DNA of 64,000 bases from the NCBI RefSeq assembly GCF_024323335.1, contig NC_066584.1, positions 235,705,494 to 235,769,493 of the forward strand. The letters are read 5' to 3'. Below the pieces are notes generated by a model. The model made no database searches, was not told the origin of the DNA, and saw only the letters and a program-made list of their open reading frames with translations. Position 1 is the stretch's first letter. Each line of letters begins with the position of its first letter. A program made the position numbers and the translations under genes. Below, piece by piece: positions 35,201-48,300 of the stretch. This DNA is from Lathyrus oleraceus (Eukaryota; Streptophyta; Magnoliopsida; Fabales; Fabaceae).

Positions 35201-38200
35201 GATGAAGTTTCAAATTGCAAGCACTTGGTTTCTCAATAAGTTGGCATTGGTCAAGTCCTTTAGCATAGGAATGTTGCCTAAGTTCTAAGTCCATTTGTTC
35301 AAGATCAAGCCAACAGTCCACACAAAAGTTTTTTTAGGATTTTTGTTGTTATTATGTACATTAATGGTCAAAGACCACACAAACAAGTAAAGTATATACA
35401 AACAAGATATATCACACAATATGGTCCAAGTGGACAAAGTGAAAATTGCATTATCATAAACAATTAGAATGATATGAACAATGATAAATAAATAAAGGCT
35501 AGAATTAAATGACATTAAAGTAAATGACTTGAAATCAAAAGTTAGTTGTTAATGGGTTAGAAGTTAGTATTGTTTTGCTTTTGCTTTTCATTTTAAGACA
35601 TTCTTTGGATAACACTTAACCCACTTATCACAAGCATGGATCCTTGAGCCAGGACATCTTCCAAAGGAAGGAAAAAAGGCCAAGTTTCCACACAATACCA
35701 TGAAAGAGGGGAGACTTACAATCTCACTAACTAGAATGTTATGCCTTTTATGTCACAAATTTAGCGCTATGTTAAACAATTGTAATTGGACTTATGTAGA
35801 AGTCACAACTATTTGAGGCCAGACAATAGAATTTTGGTGTTAATGCATGTTAGAGACATAGTATAATGGATTATGCTCATGAAACATACCACACACAAAA
35901 AGAATATGCAAAATAGGTGACCTAATCTCATCCATACTCATGTTAATTTTTCAACCAACTAGCTTTAGGACTTTGAGATATCATAGGCCAACTGAGATGG
36001 ATGCATAAAGAAGGGGAATGAGATGAAGAGGGAAGGGAATGGATCAAAACTCAAATTGGTCAAAGGAAGACTTTTACCAAATTAATATCATCAATTCATT
36101 TTGGGAGATGGAATGTACATTCCATCAATCCCCTAAATCCAATGATATTAATTTGACAAAGTCAAATCAACCTTGACCAAGGCCCAACAACAAGAGTCAA
36201 ACACAAACAAGTCATCACAATTGGTCAACAAAATTAATTGGCATTTATTCAAATTAAAAATACTAAAATAAGGCATTTAAATTAAATATGGTTTGTCAAA
36301 TTCCTAAAACCTCATCAAAACACCAAAGAAATGGCCATGAGATTTATCATAGGTCAAACAAGGTCAAGGGACCTTGGAGAAAAAATTTCAGAATTTTTAA
36401 AGACTTAAAAAGTATTTTTAAACCACTAAAAATAAATGAAAAATCAATTAAATCATGAAAAATATTAATAATGATCAAAAAAATAATTTTAATTCAGAAT
36501 ATGAAAGAGGAAATTTTTTGAATTTTTTTGGTGAAACTCTCATATTTTTTAGATCAATATTAAAATTAATATGAATTAATGAAAATAAAAAGAATAAAAG
36601 AAAATTAGAAAATAACAAAAAAACGTGGACCACTTGATCTCCCTCATTAATTGAGGTGGCAGATCAAGTGGTGAGAAGCGCGCGTTCCATGGTGCACTGC
36701 AGTCAACGCAGCATAGGCAACACACGAGATTAAAACAATTTGAACCAGATCAACGACTCTGAACAGTTCCAGCGCATCGCCGGCGTCCAAAGGCCGGTCA
36801 TCTTCTCCGGTGACCCTGGTCGGACTGGTTCACTCATCACCATCAAGAAAATGAAAAAGAAGGACATGATCTGAAAGAAAAAATGGCGTAGAGCACGAAT
36901 CTGACCTCAATTTTAACTAACTCCACATATATAGAAAGATATGAGGAGTTGAATTTTGAGGTGTGCCAACTGAGTTGCTTCGATTTGACGTCTAAGCAAC
37001 TCAATCGTCTTGCCTACATTGGTAGGACTTCAGACAACCAAAGATCCAATAGAATTGAGTGGAATTGAGAGAGAATCGAAGAGATGAAATTTTCTGGAAA
37101 ATACCTTCAATGTAGGTCTGGATTCACTTGTTCTTGCTTTGGCTCGTTCTTGATCTTGCTCAGGATGCTTGCAGAAGTATATTAGAATGCACAAAAGGTC
37201 TTGGATCCCTGGAGTTTTGAATCTCAAAACAGTAAGATTCAAACTCAATTTCCAAAGGAAATTCTCAGGATTATCCTCTCAAATGGAAGGTTTTGGTGTT
37301 TGGGATCAAATCTGGCGCGAAGGGGTCTCTAGTTCTGAGCATATTGAGCTCTATTTATAGCTGGATCAGATGATATTTGCACATTCCAAATGAGTTTCCA
37401 AAATTGGCAATGAGTGATGCATGTGTATGTGGGCGTGTACAGGCCCATGATATCATTCCATTTGATTCACAATTAAGTGTGAACAAGTCTGAAATCAAAT
37501 TGGAGTGCTAGGCAATTGTACATGGAAACTTGAAGTTTGATCTTTGCCAATTGATGATGCAATGTTCCAGCCATGCGCAACCCTAGCAAATCTTGTCCAA
37601 AATGGATAAAATTGGACGTTTTCAAAAGGTTTGATCAAGAGGAACAACTTTCATGTTCAACACTTTTTCATTTGGATATTGGAACATGAATAATTTTGAG
37701 GTGGAAGTTTGGAAATTTCAACATATTGAATTTTTTTCTGTGTCAAGCCATATATCTCAATATTTCACCTTGCTTAACTTTGTATGTGAGCTTCAAATGA
37801 GAAACATGTCTTCATAAAAGTTGTATCTATTTCAAATACCTTAAAAATGGTCACCAATTTCATGTCATTTGGATTTGTAATGATAGAGTTATGCATTTTT
37901 GAAGTTTGGAAAAATCACTTGCTCAATGGTATAGGTCAAAAATGACCATTAATGTAACCTCATATCACATGCTCATAAAAGTTGAATTAGCTCTCACTCC
38001 AAACATCAAAGTTGAAGTAGACACCTTTAATTTGATTTTGAAACTTGGAAATATTTCATCTCATAAAGATTGAGCAAATTATGGCCTTGGGAAGTTGACT
38101 TTCAAATTAGGGTTTAGACAAAATGACCTATAATGTTTCAACATAGAAAATGATTTTTCAAGAAAAACTAGATCTAGGTATCAACATGAAAGTTGTTTAG

Positions 38201-39082
38201 AATGTCATTTAGAGTAACTTTTCTCTTGGAATCATTTTCATATGGTGAAAATTGTAGGAGATAGGGTCTAGGGAGACCCAGTTTTGATCAGATGAATTCA
38301 CCTGGCCAACCACCATCAACCAACTTGCTAACCTTGAATTCTTTGGACTTTATTGGCTCATGGTAGATCATATATGCATAATATGATGAATTTTGAAGTG
38401 TCCCTTGAGAAATTTTTTATCAATTGGTGAGATAGCTTGTTGGAGAAGTTACTCAAGATACCCAGTCAAACTAGGGTTTCCAAGGCAAATCACCTTCAAA
38501 CTCTTGAAGAAAACTTCATCAATATAACATGTAGGAATCAATGGAACTCATATATGATGCTCATAACCATTATTGGATCAATTCATGGTTGTTCTCTTTG
38601 TCATGAGGGTCACCCTAGATATGAACTTGATAAATCAATGGGATCATGCCTTACCTACAAAAGAGTTAGGCAAATGCAAAGACATATTTTTGTATTTTGG
38701 TTAGTAAAATGATAATATACAAATATGATACAATCACATAGTGCTTGGTGATCTCTCCCAAAACAAACCCAATGAAAGAGGGGGAAAGAGAATGCCAAGG
38801 TATGATCTCAATGCTAATGCTTATGATGAAATTGCATGAGGGATCTTAGGGTCAAATTTGGGGTCTTACACTAATAATATTAAAATTATATTTTCCTCCT
38901 AAAGTCTTAAGTTCCTATATTTCTCTTCTAACTTTAATTAAAATTCTAATAATTCTACAAAAAATCCAATAATTCCCAAAAACACAAAATAAATCAAATA
39001 AGTCACTCTAACACCCAAATAAAATAATATAAGGCGCTTAAACTCAATTAAAATAATTTAATTTAAAAATCGGGGTGTGATA
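32224..39082 (-). repeat. 3' LTR of the minus-strand Tekay-like element, interrupted
   Basis: Segments 32224-33334 and 38876-39082 match 56407-57770 of the 5' LTR in order, for example CACTATAAACCTTTCAGACTCC and CTCTAATTAT. On the minus strand the LTR starts TATCACACCCCG at 39082 (ancestral TGTAACACCCCG) right after a purine-rich tract, as in the element at 2749-2761. Its U3-distal part beyond 32224 is missing. Confidence 0.8.
33335..38870 (+). mobile_element. 5.5-kb composite LTR insertion with CTAAT duplications
   Basis: Starts TGTAGCGGTAAATT, ends GGGGTCTTACA, flanked by CTAAT at 33330-33334 and 38871-38875. The uninterrupted site is visible in the other LTR of the host element at 57553-57563 (CACTAATAGTA). 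Two blocks can be told apart. Bases 33335-34452 (TGTAGCGG...TGATCA) look like a reverse-oriented LTR of another family. Bases 34453-38870 are Ogre-like: AGTCGCCACCACGC start, TGCCTACGTACC, and an end like that at 9330. There is no credible coding region in 5.5 kb. Confidence 0.7.
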
Positions 39083-39099
39083 ACTCTCTTCAACTTAAA

Positions 39100-41044
39100 G
39101 AATGTCTGCCCTCGAAAATTACCTAAAAGAAACAACTTCGAATAAGACTATTTCATTCGGCTCTCTAGCTCCCATGTTACACTACCTCCAGCAGGTCCTC
39201 CCTATAATAAGTTAACCAAAGCAGTCTCTTTACCTCTTAAGTGATTTGCTTCTCGATCCTCAATTTGCAAGGGTGATGCCTCAACAGTCAAGTTCTCTCT
39301 CACTTGCACATCATCCAATTGGATCACATGCGATGAATCAGGAATATACTTTCAAAGTTGAGACACATGAAAAACACTATAAATATTTGAAAGAGACAGT
39401 TGTAAGGCAAATTTGTAGTCCACTTCTCCTACTCTCTCAAGGATCTGATACAAACCAATAAGACGAGGTGTGGGTTTTGAGACTTCAGTACACGACCAAC
39501 ACCAGTCACCAAAGTGACTCTCAAAAATACATGATCCCCCTCTCATAATTTAAGTTCCTTCATTCTCTTATCATGATAAATCTCGTGTCTTATCTAAGAT
39601 GTCTTCATCTTCTCTTGAATCATCTTAACATTCTCAGTAATCTATTGAACAATCTCAGGTCCAAGCACAACAATTTCACCGGATTAATACCAACACAAAG
39701 GTGTTATACACCTTCTACCATACAAAACTTCAAAAGGTGTCATCCCAATACTAGAATGGTAATTGTTGATATAAGTGAGCTCAATAAATGACAAGTAATT
39801 GTCTTAATTACCCCCTATTCTAAAACACAAGCTCCCGACAAATCTTTCAAGGATTAGATAGTCCTTTTTGTCCCACCGCCTGTCTGCGGATGGTAAGTAA
39901 AACTCAACCTCAACTTGGTTCACAAATCTTCTTCGACACTCTCCCATAACCTTGACATGAACCTCAAATCTCTATTTGAAACAATACTCGAAGGAATACC
40001 GTGCAATATCATAGTCTCGCTGATGTAGATCTCTACCAACTTATACAACGGATAACTGATCTTTATCATAAAAAATGAGCCGACTTAGTTAGTCTATCCA
40101 CCACAACCTAAGTCGAATCACTTCCTTTCAAGGTCATTCGCAAACCCATGAAAAAAATCCATAGAGATGTTATCCCACTTCTACTCAGGAATACTCAAAG
40201 GCTGCATCAATCCAAATAACTCTTGATGTTCGATCTTCGATTTGTAATAAGTCAAACAAGAATACACAAACTCCACAACTTTCTTTTTTATACCTAGCCA
40301 CCAAAACATCTTCTTAAGGTCTTAATACATCTTTGTGGCTCCGGAATGAATACTCAAACTACTCTTGTGACTTTCTTCAAGAATCTCTTCTTAAGCTTTG
40401 GAAAATCTAGCACACAAACTCTGACCCAAAATTTTATAATCCCATTATCATCTACTATGAAGTCCGCCTCTTTACCTTGATTAATTAACACCAACCGGTC
40501 AATCAATCTCAAATCCAAATTCTGACCTTATCTGATCTCTTTGAGCACACTACTAGTCAACTTCAACATACCAAACTTCACACTTCCTGGCGTTATATCA
40601 CACATCAAGCTAATATCTCTGAACTGCTCAAACAAATCTAATTTTTTAATCATAAGCACCGACATATGCAAGGACTTCCTACCCAGTGCATATAATACCA
40701 TATTGGCTTTACCAAGATGGTAACTCAACCCAAAAATAAGCACACCACATAAGCTCGTCTTAGAGGCATCACAATACACAACAAAAGATTCCTTCACATC
40801 TAGTAAAGATCAGAACTGGCGCCGACGTCAACCTCTTCTTCAGCTCTTGGAAACTTTCTTCATACTGAACACTCCATACATAAGCTTGCGCTTTCCATGT
40901 CAACTAAGTCAAAGTTAAAGCCAACTTCTAAAATCCTTCTATAAACCTTCTATTGTAACCAGCCAAACCCATAAAACTTGTGACCAACTTAGGAGTCTCC
41001 CACTGCAAAACTGTGTCTACCTTAGATGGATCAATTGTTATTCC
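39100..41044 (-). pseudogene. gypsy pol remnant, C-terminal part
   Basis: Minus-strand sequence collinear with the pol at 1-2718: RT palm/connection (ITIDPSKVD...GLAGYNRRFIEGF, near 40930-41040), RNase H with YCDAS near 40770, integrase pieces, and the post-integrase region LIGLYQILERVGEVDY...NIYSVFHVSQL near 39400. Numerous stops and frame changes. It is the downstream half of the pol gene split by the SIRE-type element; the other half is 51330-52125. Confidence 0.85.
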
Positions 41045-42131
41045 TGAAGGTGAGAAAAACAAGAAAGGGGGGGTTTGAATTGTTTGGAAAATAAGCACTT
41101 TTTCAAAATGAAAATCACACAAGGATTTTATACTGGTTCGCTTATAACACGAAGCTACTCCAGTCCACCCGGCCAAGGTGATTTCGCCTTCAACAAGGAC
41201 TTAATCCACTAATCTTGAAAGATTGATTACAAACAACGTCTAAGAGAAAGATCTCTTAGTTCTCTCAAGTATACAGACTGCACAGAGTCACTTGAGGAAA
41301 TACAACAAAGATAAAAACTTATGTAATCTAGAGTGCTTCTAAGATAAGCAAATATTACAACAGTAAGAACAATGTGTTTCACGTTTTAAGCAAAAGCTTT
41401 GTGAAGATTGAGAGAATAAAACGTTTTTGTGTGTTGATGTTTCAGTATGTTCTTGTTGTGTTGTTGTACTTGTGTGTCATGTACACAATGTTGATTTGCA
41501 GTCCTTTATATATAGGAGTGAAGTAGTCGTTGAAACTGATGGACAATGCTTTGAATTAATGCCATAACTTATATAGCTTCTTGCCAAAATGACTTTCTCT
41601 CCTTGAATGACTACTTTCCAAATACAGTTCCTTTTCATTTGAATTTGGAGTTTAACGTCTCTTTTTGTATTAGGAAATCCATTTCCAAAACTTTATTTGA
41701 AGTTAACGTTACTCTTCCTTATTTGGCAATTCCATAATCAGAGTCTTCGTGTTTCTGGAAATCTTGGAATCTTACTTCTGATGTTGATCTCTTTTGAGTT
41801 TTGATGGTTTCTTCAGATAGCGCTGATAGCTTCTGGAGTTTGACATACCGTTGTTCAGAGTCAGAACTTCTAGAGCGTACTTCTTGTTCAGATGCTTTTG
41901 ATATTTTGCTGTTTTGCTTAGAGTTAGACTTTCTTGAGCGTGTTTCTACTTCAGATGCTTCTTGTCTTCTGAAAATTTGTATCTGATATGGTTCTGTATC
42001 TGATGATTTCTTCCTTCTTTCCTTAGAACCCTGCACACTTAGAAACTTTTCGTTAGGGTGCCATTTTTGGTTTCATTCTTTGTTATCATCAAAATCATGG
42101 AATCTGTTGTAGAATAATTTTTGTTCTTACA
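41045..42131 (-). repeat. 3' LTR of the SIRE-type element
   Basis: On the minus strand it starts TGTAAGAACAAAAATTATTC and ends CACCTTCA. The partner is 50238-51324 and both are 1,087 bp. It contains a TATATATAAA box (41505-41514) in the leftward sense. Confidence 0.97.
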
Positions 42132-42145
42132 ATCTCCCCCTTTTT
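42132..42145 (-). promoter_or_regulatory. polypurine tract of the SIRE-type element
   Basis: AAAAAGGGGGAGAT on the minus strand directly abuts the 3' LTR. A second near-identical tract (AAAAAGGGGGAGA, about 42397-42409) lies 265 bp farther inside. Confidence 0.9.
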
Positions 42146-42542
42146 GATGATGACAAAACAAACTTAATTAGCAGATGAAACATGAAAAATATCAGATCAG
42201 ATAGACAAGAGCTCCCCCTGAGATAGGCTAGGGAGTTCAGAAGTTCTTACCAGAGCTTCCAAGCAATGAGGTCTCTTGATACCTTCTGCAATTTCTTAAG
42301 TCTAATGTTAGATAAAATTATTATATTTTAAGAAAAGTATGTTGCAGAATGCTTAAGGTATTTAGACCAATATTTTCATCAGAGCTATTAATGACTTCTC
42401 CCCCTTTTTGTCAGAATCAAAAAGACAGTAAAAATAATAAATCAAGAGAAAAACATTGTATTCAGATAAAAAAAGGCAACAGAGTCAAAAAGAACAAGTA
42501 AACATCAGAAGCAAAACAACAAGCAAACAAAATCCTAAGTGC

Positions 42543-44906
42543 CTAGGGGTTGGGAGGCGGAGGCAATCTCTGAAGCAATTGAGCCAGCATGTCCTGAATG
42601 TTGTTGTTGACAGAGTCTTGTTTATCCATTCTGGCACGGAGTTCCTTCTGATCTTGCTTAAGTTCTTCCAGCGTCTGGAGAACCATAGGGATAACAGATG
42701 AGGACTCCCCCTGAGTCAGAGCCTGCTGTGCTTCAGCAGCGGCCTTTGCTTCAGCTTCAGCAGCAGCCTGTGCCTCAGCTTCGGCAGCAGCAGCAGCATC
42801 GGCCAGAGCTTTAGCTGCAGCTTCCTTTGCCCTTTCTTCCTCTAGCCTTCTGGCTTCTTCTTCAGCTTCTCTTGCTAGTCTCTCTTCCTCCAGCCTTCTG
42901 GCTTCAGCTTCTCTTGCAAGTCTTTCCTGGAGTCTTGCCTCAGCATCGCTGATGTAGCCATTTCTGACTTGTTCAGAGATGTTCTTCAGTTTAAAAGCCT
43001 CAGAGGTCATCCAGCCAATGACTCAGTTCCAGTGTGTCCTTACAGAGTCAGGATCATCACTGACTTCAGAGTTAATGGTCAGAGACTTGACCTTTTGTAC
43101 TGAAGCCCCTGCGACCAGCATTATGGCTTCCTCAAGGGTAGGTACAGAAAGGTTAGGTTCAGAGGTTTGAGGTGAAGAGGTTTGAGGGCTGAGATTTAAT
43201 GTTAAAGGTTCAGGTTCACTTTCAGGTTCAGGTTCAGGTTCAGCTGATATGTTTGGAGGGGTGATATCAGAGGTGTGGAGGTCAGAGGGTGGAGTTTCAG
43301 AAGGTTGGTCTTCAGAAGGGATGTTTGTTGTTTGTTCTGCGGGTGGTGAGGTGACTTCAGATTCAAGTGGAGGTTGTTGTGGTTGTTGAGAGTTTTGGTT
43401 TAGAGCCTGAAGTTGGGCTAAGGTTGGTGAGCTAGGGTCAGAGTGTTCTGGGTCAGAGGAGAGGATAAGGTATGGAGGAGATTCTGGGGCTGAAGATGAA
43501 GAGGAACTGGTTTGGTTCATTTCTTCAGCTTCAGATAAAGGTAGTGTTGTATGGGCAAGATTAAATTTGGGTAGAGGTTGTGAGGTTCTGGTTGTAGAAG
43601 GTGGGGTTTCAGAGGATGTGTATATGGGTGGTGTTGGGAGAGGATTAGAAGAAGCCATAAGTTGTTCAGAGGGAATAGAGGGAGCAGACGTACCAGTAGT
43701 TTCTTGCAGAGGCGCTAGAGATCTGGTTCCAGAAGTTTCTCCTATTCTTGCTCTCTTCGCCTTTGAAGACTTATTCTTAGAGGGACCTCTTTTGAATCTG
43801 ACAAAGTCTTCTTCTGAATCTAGACAATCGTCCAATCTGAAGTCAGATATGTCGACTCCTTCATCCTTCAGACGTTGCATGTAGTGGAGGATTGCATCTA
43901 CGGGTTCATTCTTGAAGAACCTTGCAAGACCATGGGGCAGCTTCCTCTGATCTTTCAAGGCATCCCAGGAGGTATCCATAGTGGGTCTGACTTGAATCTT
44001 CTTCAGAATTCCCATGCTTTTTAGATTTCTGGCGTTCAGAGACTTTCCAGTATCTATTGCCAGATCTTCCATCAGTCTGTTCTTCTCCAGATGATCTACC
44101 AGCCCATTTTCTATGAAGACATCAGACAAAAGCCTTCCTAGAGGGATGTAGGCTCTGGGTTTCATGTGGTTTCTGGTCTCCCTTACAGAGTCTCTGAGAT
44201 ATCTGAAGAGAAGTGCAGGAAGGCAGAGCTTCACACCCTTGTGAATGCAATACAGAATGCACTTCTGATCTGTATTGATATAGTCAGAGGAGTTTGATGA
44301 TGGGCGATGATGAATGGTTCCCAGAATGATCTTGAGCCATACTCTGAGGTTCTGATGAAGTTCTTTGTTCTTTGAAGGATTTCCTTCAGTGTTGAGTTTG
44401 AAGATGGTTGGATTGATTTCTTCAGCAATGCGCCTTGACCTAGGGTTGATGTTGTAAATCCTTTTTCCTCCATCTTTCTCCATGTTCAGTAAAGAAGCAA
44501 TTGACTTTTCAGTAATCACTATCTTTACCCCCAAAACATAGGAGACGATGAAATGGTCATCAACGTCAGCAAATCTCCAGAATTCTTTGATGAGATTTGG
44601 GTAAACAGGGCCATAAAGCCTTTGGAAGTAGTTTTCCCATCCTTGTTGACGGAGTTCTTCAGTAAGATCTACTCCATTTCTCTTCATGTTGTCGAAGTCC
44701 ACTAGAGTTTCACACAACACTTCCAGTCCCTCAAAGGGAGTTGCTAGGTTTATGTGGGGTTCACGATCAAGAACATGAGGTTCCTTGTACACTGGAGTAA
44801 TGGAGACTCCTGTAACCGTTGGAGTTGGAATGCTTGAACTTTGGGTAGTGGTGTTGGATTCCATTTGTTGAGAAAAGTTGAAAACTTGTTGTTGTTGAGG
44901 ATCCAT
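42543..44906 (-). pseudogene. env-like protein of the SIRE-type element, one internal stop
   Basis: Third gene of the element, of unknown role; the family is called envelope-like because of its position downstream of pol. On the minus strand the frame opens at ATG 44904-44906 (MDPQQQQVFNFSQQ), runs 627 codons to a TGA at 43023-43025, and continues in the same frame with four codons and then 155 residues to a stop at 42543. The N-terminal half is globular. The middle is proline/serine/threonine-rich, with EPEPEPESEPEP near 43210-43240. The last part is a charged alanine/glutamate-rich segment (RLEEERLAREAEEE) predicted to form a coiled coil, as in SIRE env-like proteins. No obvious signal peptide or membrane anchor. 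It lies 478 bp after pol. The TGA may be a simple CGA-to-TGA change or read-through; I favour mutation. Confidence 0.85.
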
Positions 44907-45384
44907 AGTTGAAGACGAAGAAGATGAAGAAGAAGAGTTTGAAGAAATGCTTCAGAGAGGGTTTGAGAGTGAGTGAGAGTGATAAGTGTGTGAAATGTGA
45001 GAGAAGTGTTTAAATACCCTAAGCGAAAACACATGCAAAACGACACACATTTCAGCGTTAGCACAAGAATCAAGTTAGCACGCTTGGGGGAGACATGATT
45101 AAGGCTCATTAATGAGGGTCTAATCCCAACAGTATGCACACTGCTCGAGGAGATCTCAATCGTCTGACCTTTGAATTTCTTCTGGACAGCTGTCTAGAAG
45201 TTCTAAAGTTAGACGCTAAGTGCTCCACGTGTTTTAATGTATCTGATCTTCAGGAATACCAAAGGATTGGTTCCTGGAGATTTCTAACTCAAATATCTTC
45301 TTAACTTGGTAGAAGTATCAGAGTCAGAGGCAGAACCACATTTGTTTATGTCAGAGTCTCATTTTACATTTTCAGAGCCACACT

Positions 45385-48300
45385 TCATTCTGGGCAATTT
45401 TGAATGTTCAGATTTTCTAAGATAAAAAGAAATCTATCTTCAGCTAGAGGCTTAGTAAAGATATCTGCCCATTGATGATCTGTATCAATGAACTTCAATG
45501 TTACTATCCCTTTCTGAACATAGTCTCTGATAAAATGATGTTTTATTTCAATGTGTTTAGCTCTGGAATGTAGAATGGGATTCTTACTTAGACAAATGGC
45601 AGCAGTATTATCACAGAAGATAGGAATGTTACTCTCGAAGATTTGCAGATCTTCTAACTGATTCTTCATCCAGAGCATCTGAGTTGTGCATAGTGATGCT
45701 GAGATATATTCTGCTTCTGCAGTAGATAGAGCAATAGTTGACTGTCTCTTGCTAGCCCAGGATATCAGATTGTTTCCCAGAAGCTGGCAATTTCCAGATG
45801 TGCTTTTTCGTTCTAGTCTATCTCCTGCATAATCTGCATCACAGTAACCCGAAAGTCTATACTTTGATGTTTTCTCATACATAAGGCCCAGGTTAGGAGT
45901 TCCTTTCAGATACTTGAGAATTCTCTTAACTGCTGTTGAATGAGATTCTCTAGGATATGATTGGAATCTGGCACAGAGACAGACACTAAAGAGAATATCA
46001 GGACGAGTAGCAGTCAGATAGAGAAGAGAGCCTATCATACCTCGATAGAGCTTCTGACAAACCTTTGCGCTTACTTCTTCCTTTTCAAGAATGCATGTTG
46101 GATGCATGGGAGTTTTTGCAGAGTTGCAATCAGCCATATCAAATTTCTTCAGAACATCTTTAATATATTTGCTTTGATGAACGTATGTAACTTCTGAAGT
46201 TTGGTTAATTTGAATTCCCAGAAAGAACTTTAGTTCTTGCATTAAGCTCATTTCAAATTCTGCCTGCATTAACTCAGAGAATTCTTGACAAACAGAGGCG
46301 TTAACTGAACCAAAAATAATATCATCAACGTATATCTGGCATATCATGAGATCATTGTTAAGGTTCTTACAGAAGAGTGTGGAATCAACTTTCCCTCTGA
46401 TAAAATTGTGTTCCAGAAGAAAATTGCTTAAGCGTTCATACCAAGCTCTGGGAGCTTGTTTAAGTCCATATAAAGATTTTTTAAGTTTAAAAACATGTTC
46501 TGGAAAATTTGGATTTTCAAAACCTGGAGGTTGGTTGACATATACTTCTTCTGATATATAACCATTAAGAAATGCGCTCTTGACATCCATTTGATATAAT
46601 TTAATAGAATGGTTAATAGCAAAAGATACAAGAAGACGAATAGATTCTAACCTTGCGACTGGAGCAAAGGTTTCATTATAGTCAATACCTTCTTGTTGAC
46701 TGTAACCCTGAGCTACCAGTCGAGCTTTGTTTCTGACGACTTCTCCTTTCTCATTCAGCTTGTTTCTGAATACCCATCTGGTTCCAATAACGTGAGTGCC
46801 TCTGGGCTTTGGAACAAGATCCCAGACATCATTCTTTGTGAATTGATCTAGTTCTTCTTGCATGGCTGAAACCCAGTCGTTATCTTGAAGTGCTTCATCA
46901 CAGGACGTAGGCTCAATCAGAGACACTAGTCCCAGAGGAGTATCTTCAGAGGTCCTGAAGGTAGATCTGGTTCTGATAGGTTCGTCCTTGTTTCCCAGAA
47001 TCAAATCTTCAGATACGTTGATACGACTTTTAACTTTCTTTGGGATTTCTGGGGATTTAATTTCTTCAGAGTTCTGAGTGACAGTTGCTTCTGGAACTTT
47101 ATCAGATCCTGCAAGAGTGATTTCTAAATCTGCAAAATTTTCAACTAGCTTTGACTTTTCAGGGTCAAGCTTATCATCAAATCTGACATGAATTGATTCT
47201 TCCACAATTTTGGTTTCTGTGTTGTATACTCTGTAGCCTTTAGAGCGTTCTGAGTATCCTAACATAATACCTTTCTGTGCTTTGGAATCAAACTTGTTCA
47301 AATGTTCTTTAGTGTTTAAGATAAAGCAAGAACATCCAAAAGGATGAAAATATGAAATGTTTGGTTTTCTTCCTTTACACAGTTCATAGGGAGTCTTTTC
47401 CAGAATAGGTCTTATAGAGATTCTATTCTGAATGTAACACGCTGTATTTACAGCTTCTGCCCAAAAGTGCTTTGCCACATTAGTTTCATTGATCATGGTT
47501 CTGGCCATCTCTTGGAGTGTCCTATTCTTCCTCTCTACAACTCCATTTTGTTGTGGAGTTCTAGGGCAGGAGAAATCATGGGATATTCCATTAGAGTCAA
47601 ATAATTCCTCAAAATCTTTGTTTTCAAATTCTCCACCATGATCACTTCTGACTCTAATAATTTTAGAGTCAAATTCTTTTTGCACTTTGGAGCAGAAACT
47701 AGTGAATACAGAGTGAGACTCACTCTTGTGCTTTAGGAATTTCACCCATGTCCAGCGACTGTAATCATCAACAATGACTAGTCCATACTTCTTTCCATTG
47801 ACTGATGTTGTTTTCACAGGACCAAATAAGTCAATGTGGAGAAGTTCCAGAGGCTTAGAGGTAGAGACAACATTTTTCTTTTTAAAGGATGTTTTTGAAA
47901 ATTTTCCTTTCTGACATGCTTCACACAGAGCATCTGAAGAAAACTTCAGTTTAGGCAGGCCTCTGACTAACTCGAGTTTATTTAGCTGAGAAAGTTTTCT
48001 CATGCTAATGTGGCCCAAGCGTCTATGCCATACCCATTGCTCTTCATGAACAGTCATCAGACATTTAACATTTTGTTCTTTTAAATCAGAAAGATTAATT
48101 TTATAAATGTTGTTTTTCCTCTTGCCTGTGAGAAGGACCGAGCCATCGTTCTGATTAATGGCTTTACATGTCTTTTGATTAAAGATTACATCATAACCGT
48201 TATCACTTAATTGACTTATGGATAACAAGTTATGCATTAATCCTTCTACGTAAAGGACATCAGATATAGAGGGAAGAGTACCATTACCAATAGTTCCGGA

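Noticed and set aside
43567..43884. Plus-strand frame in the env-like region
   Set aside because: It is a shadow of the minus-strand env-like gene, caused by its proline/serine-rich codons.
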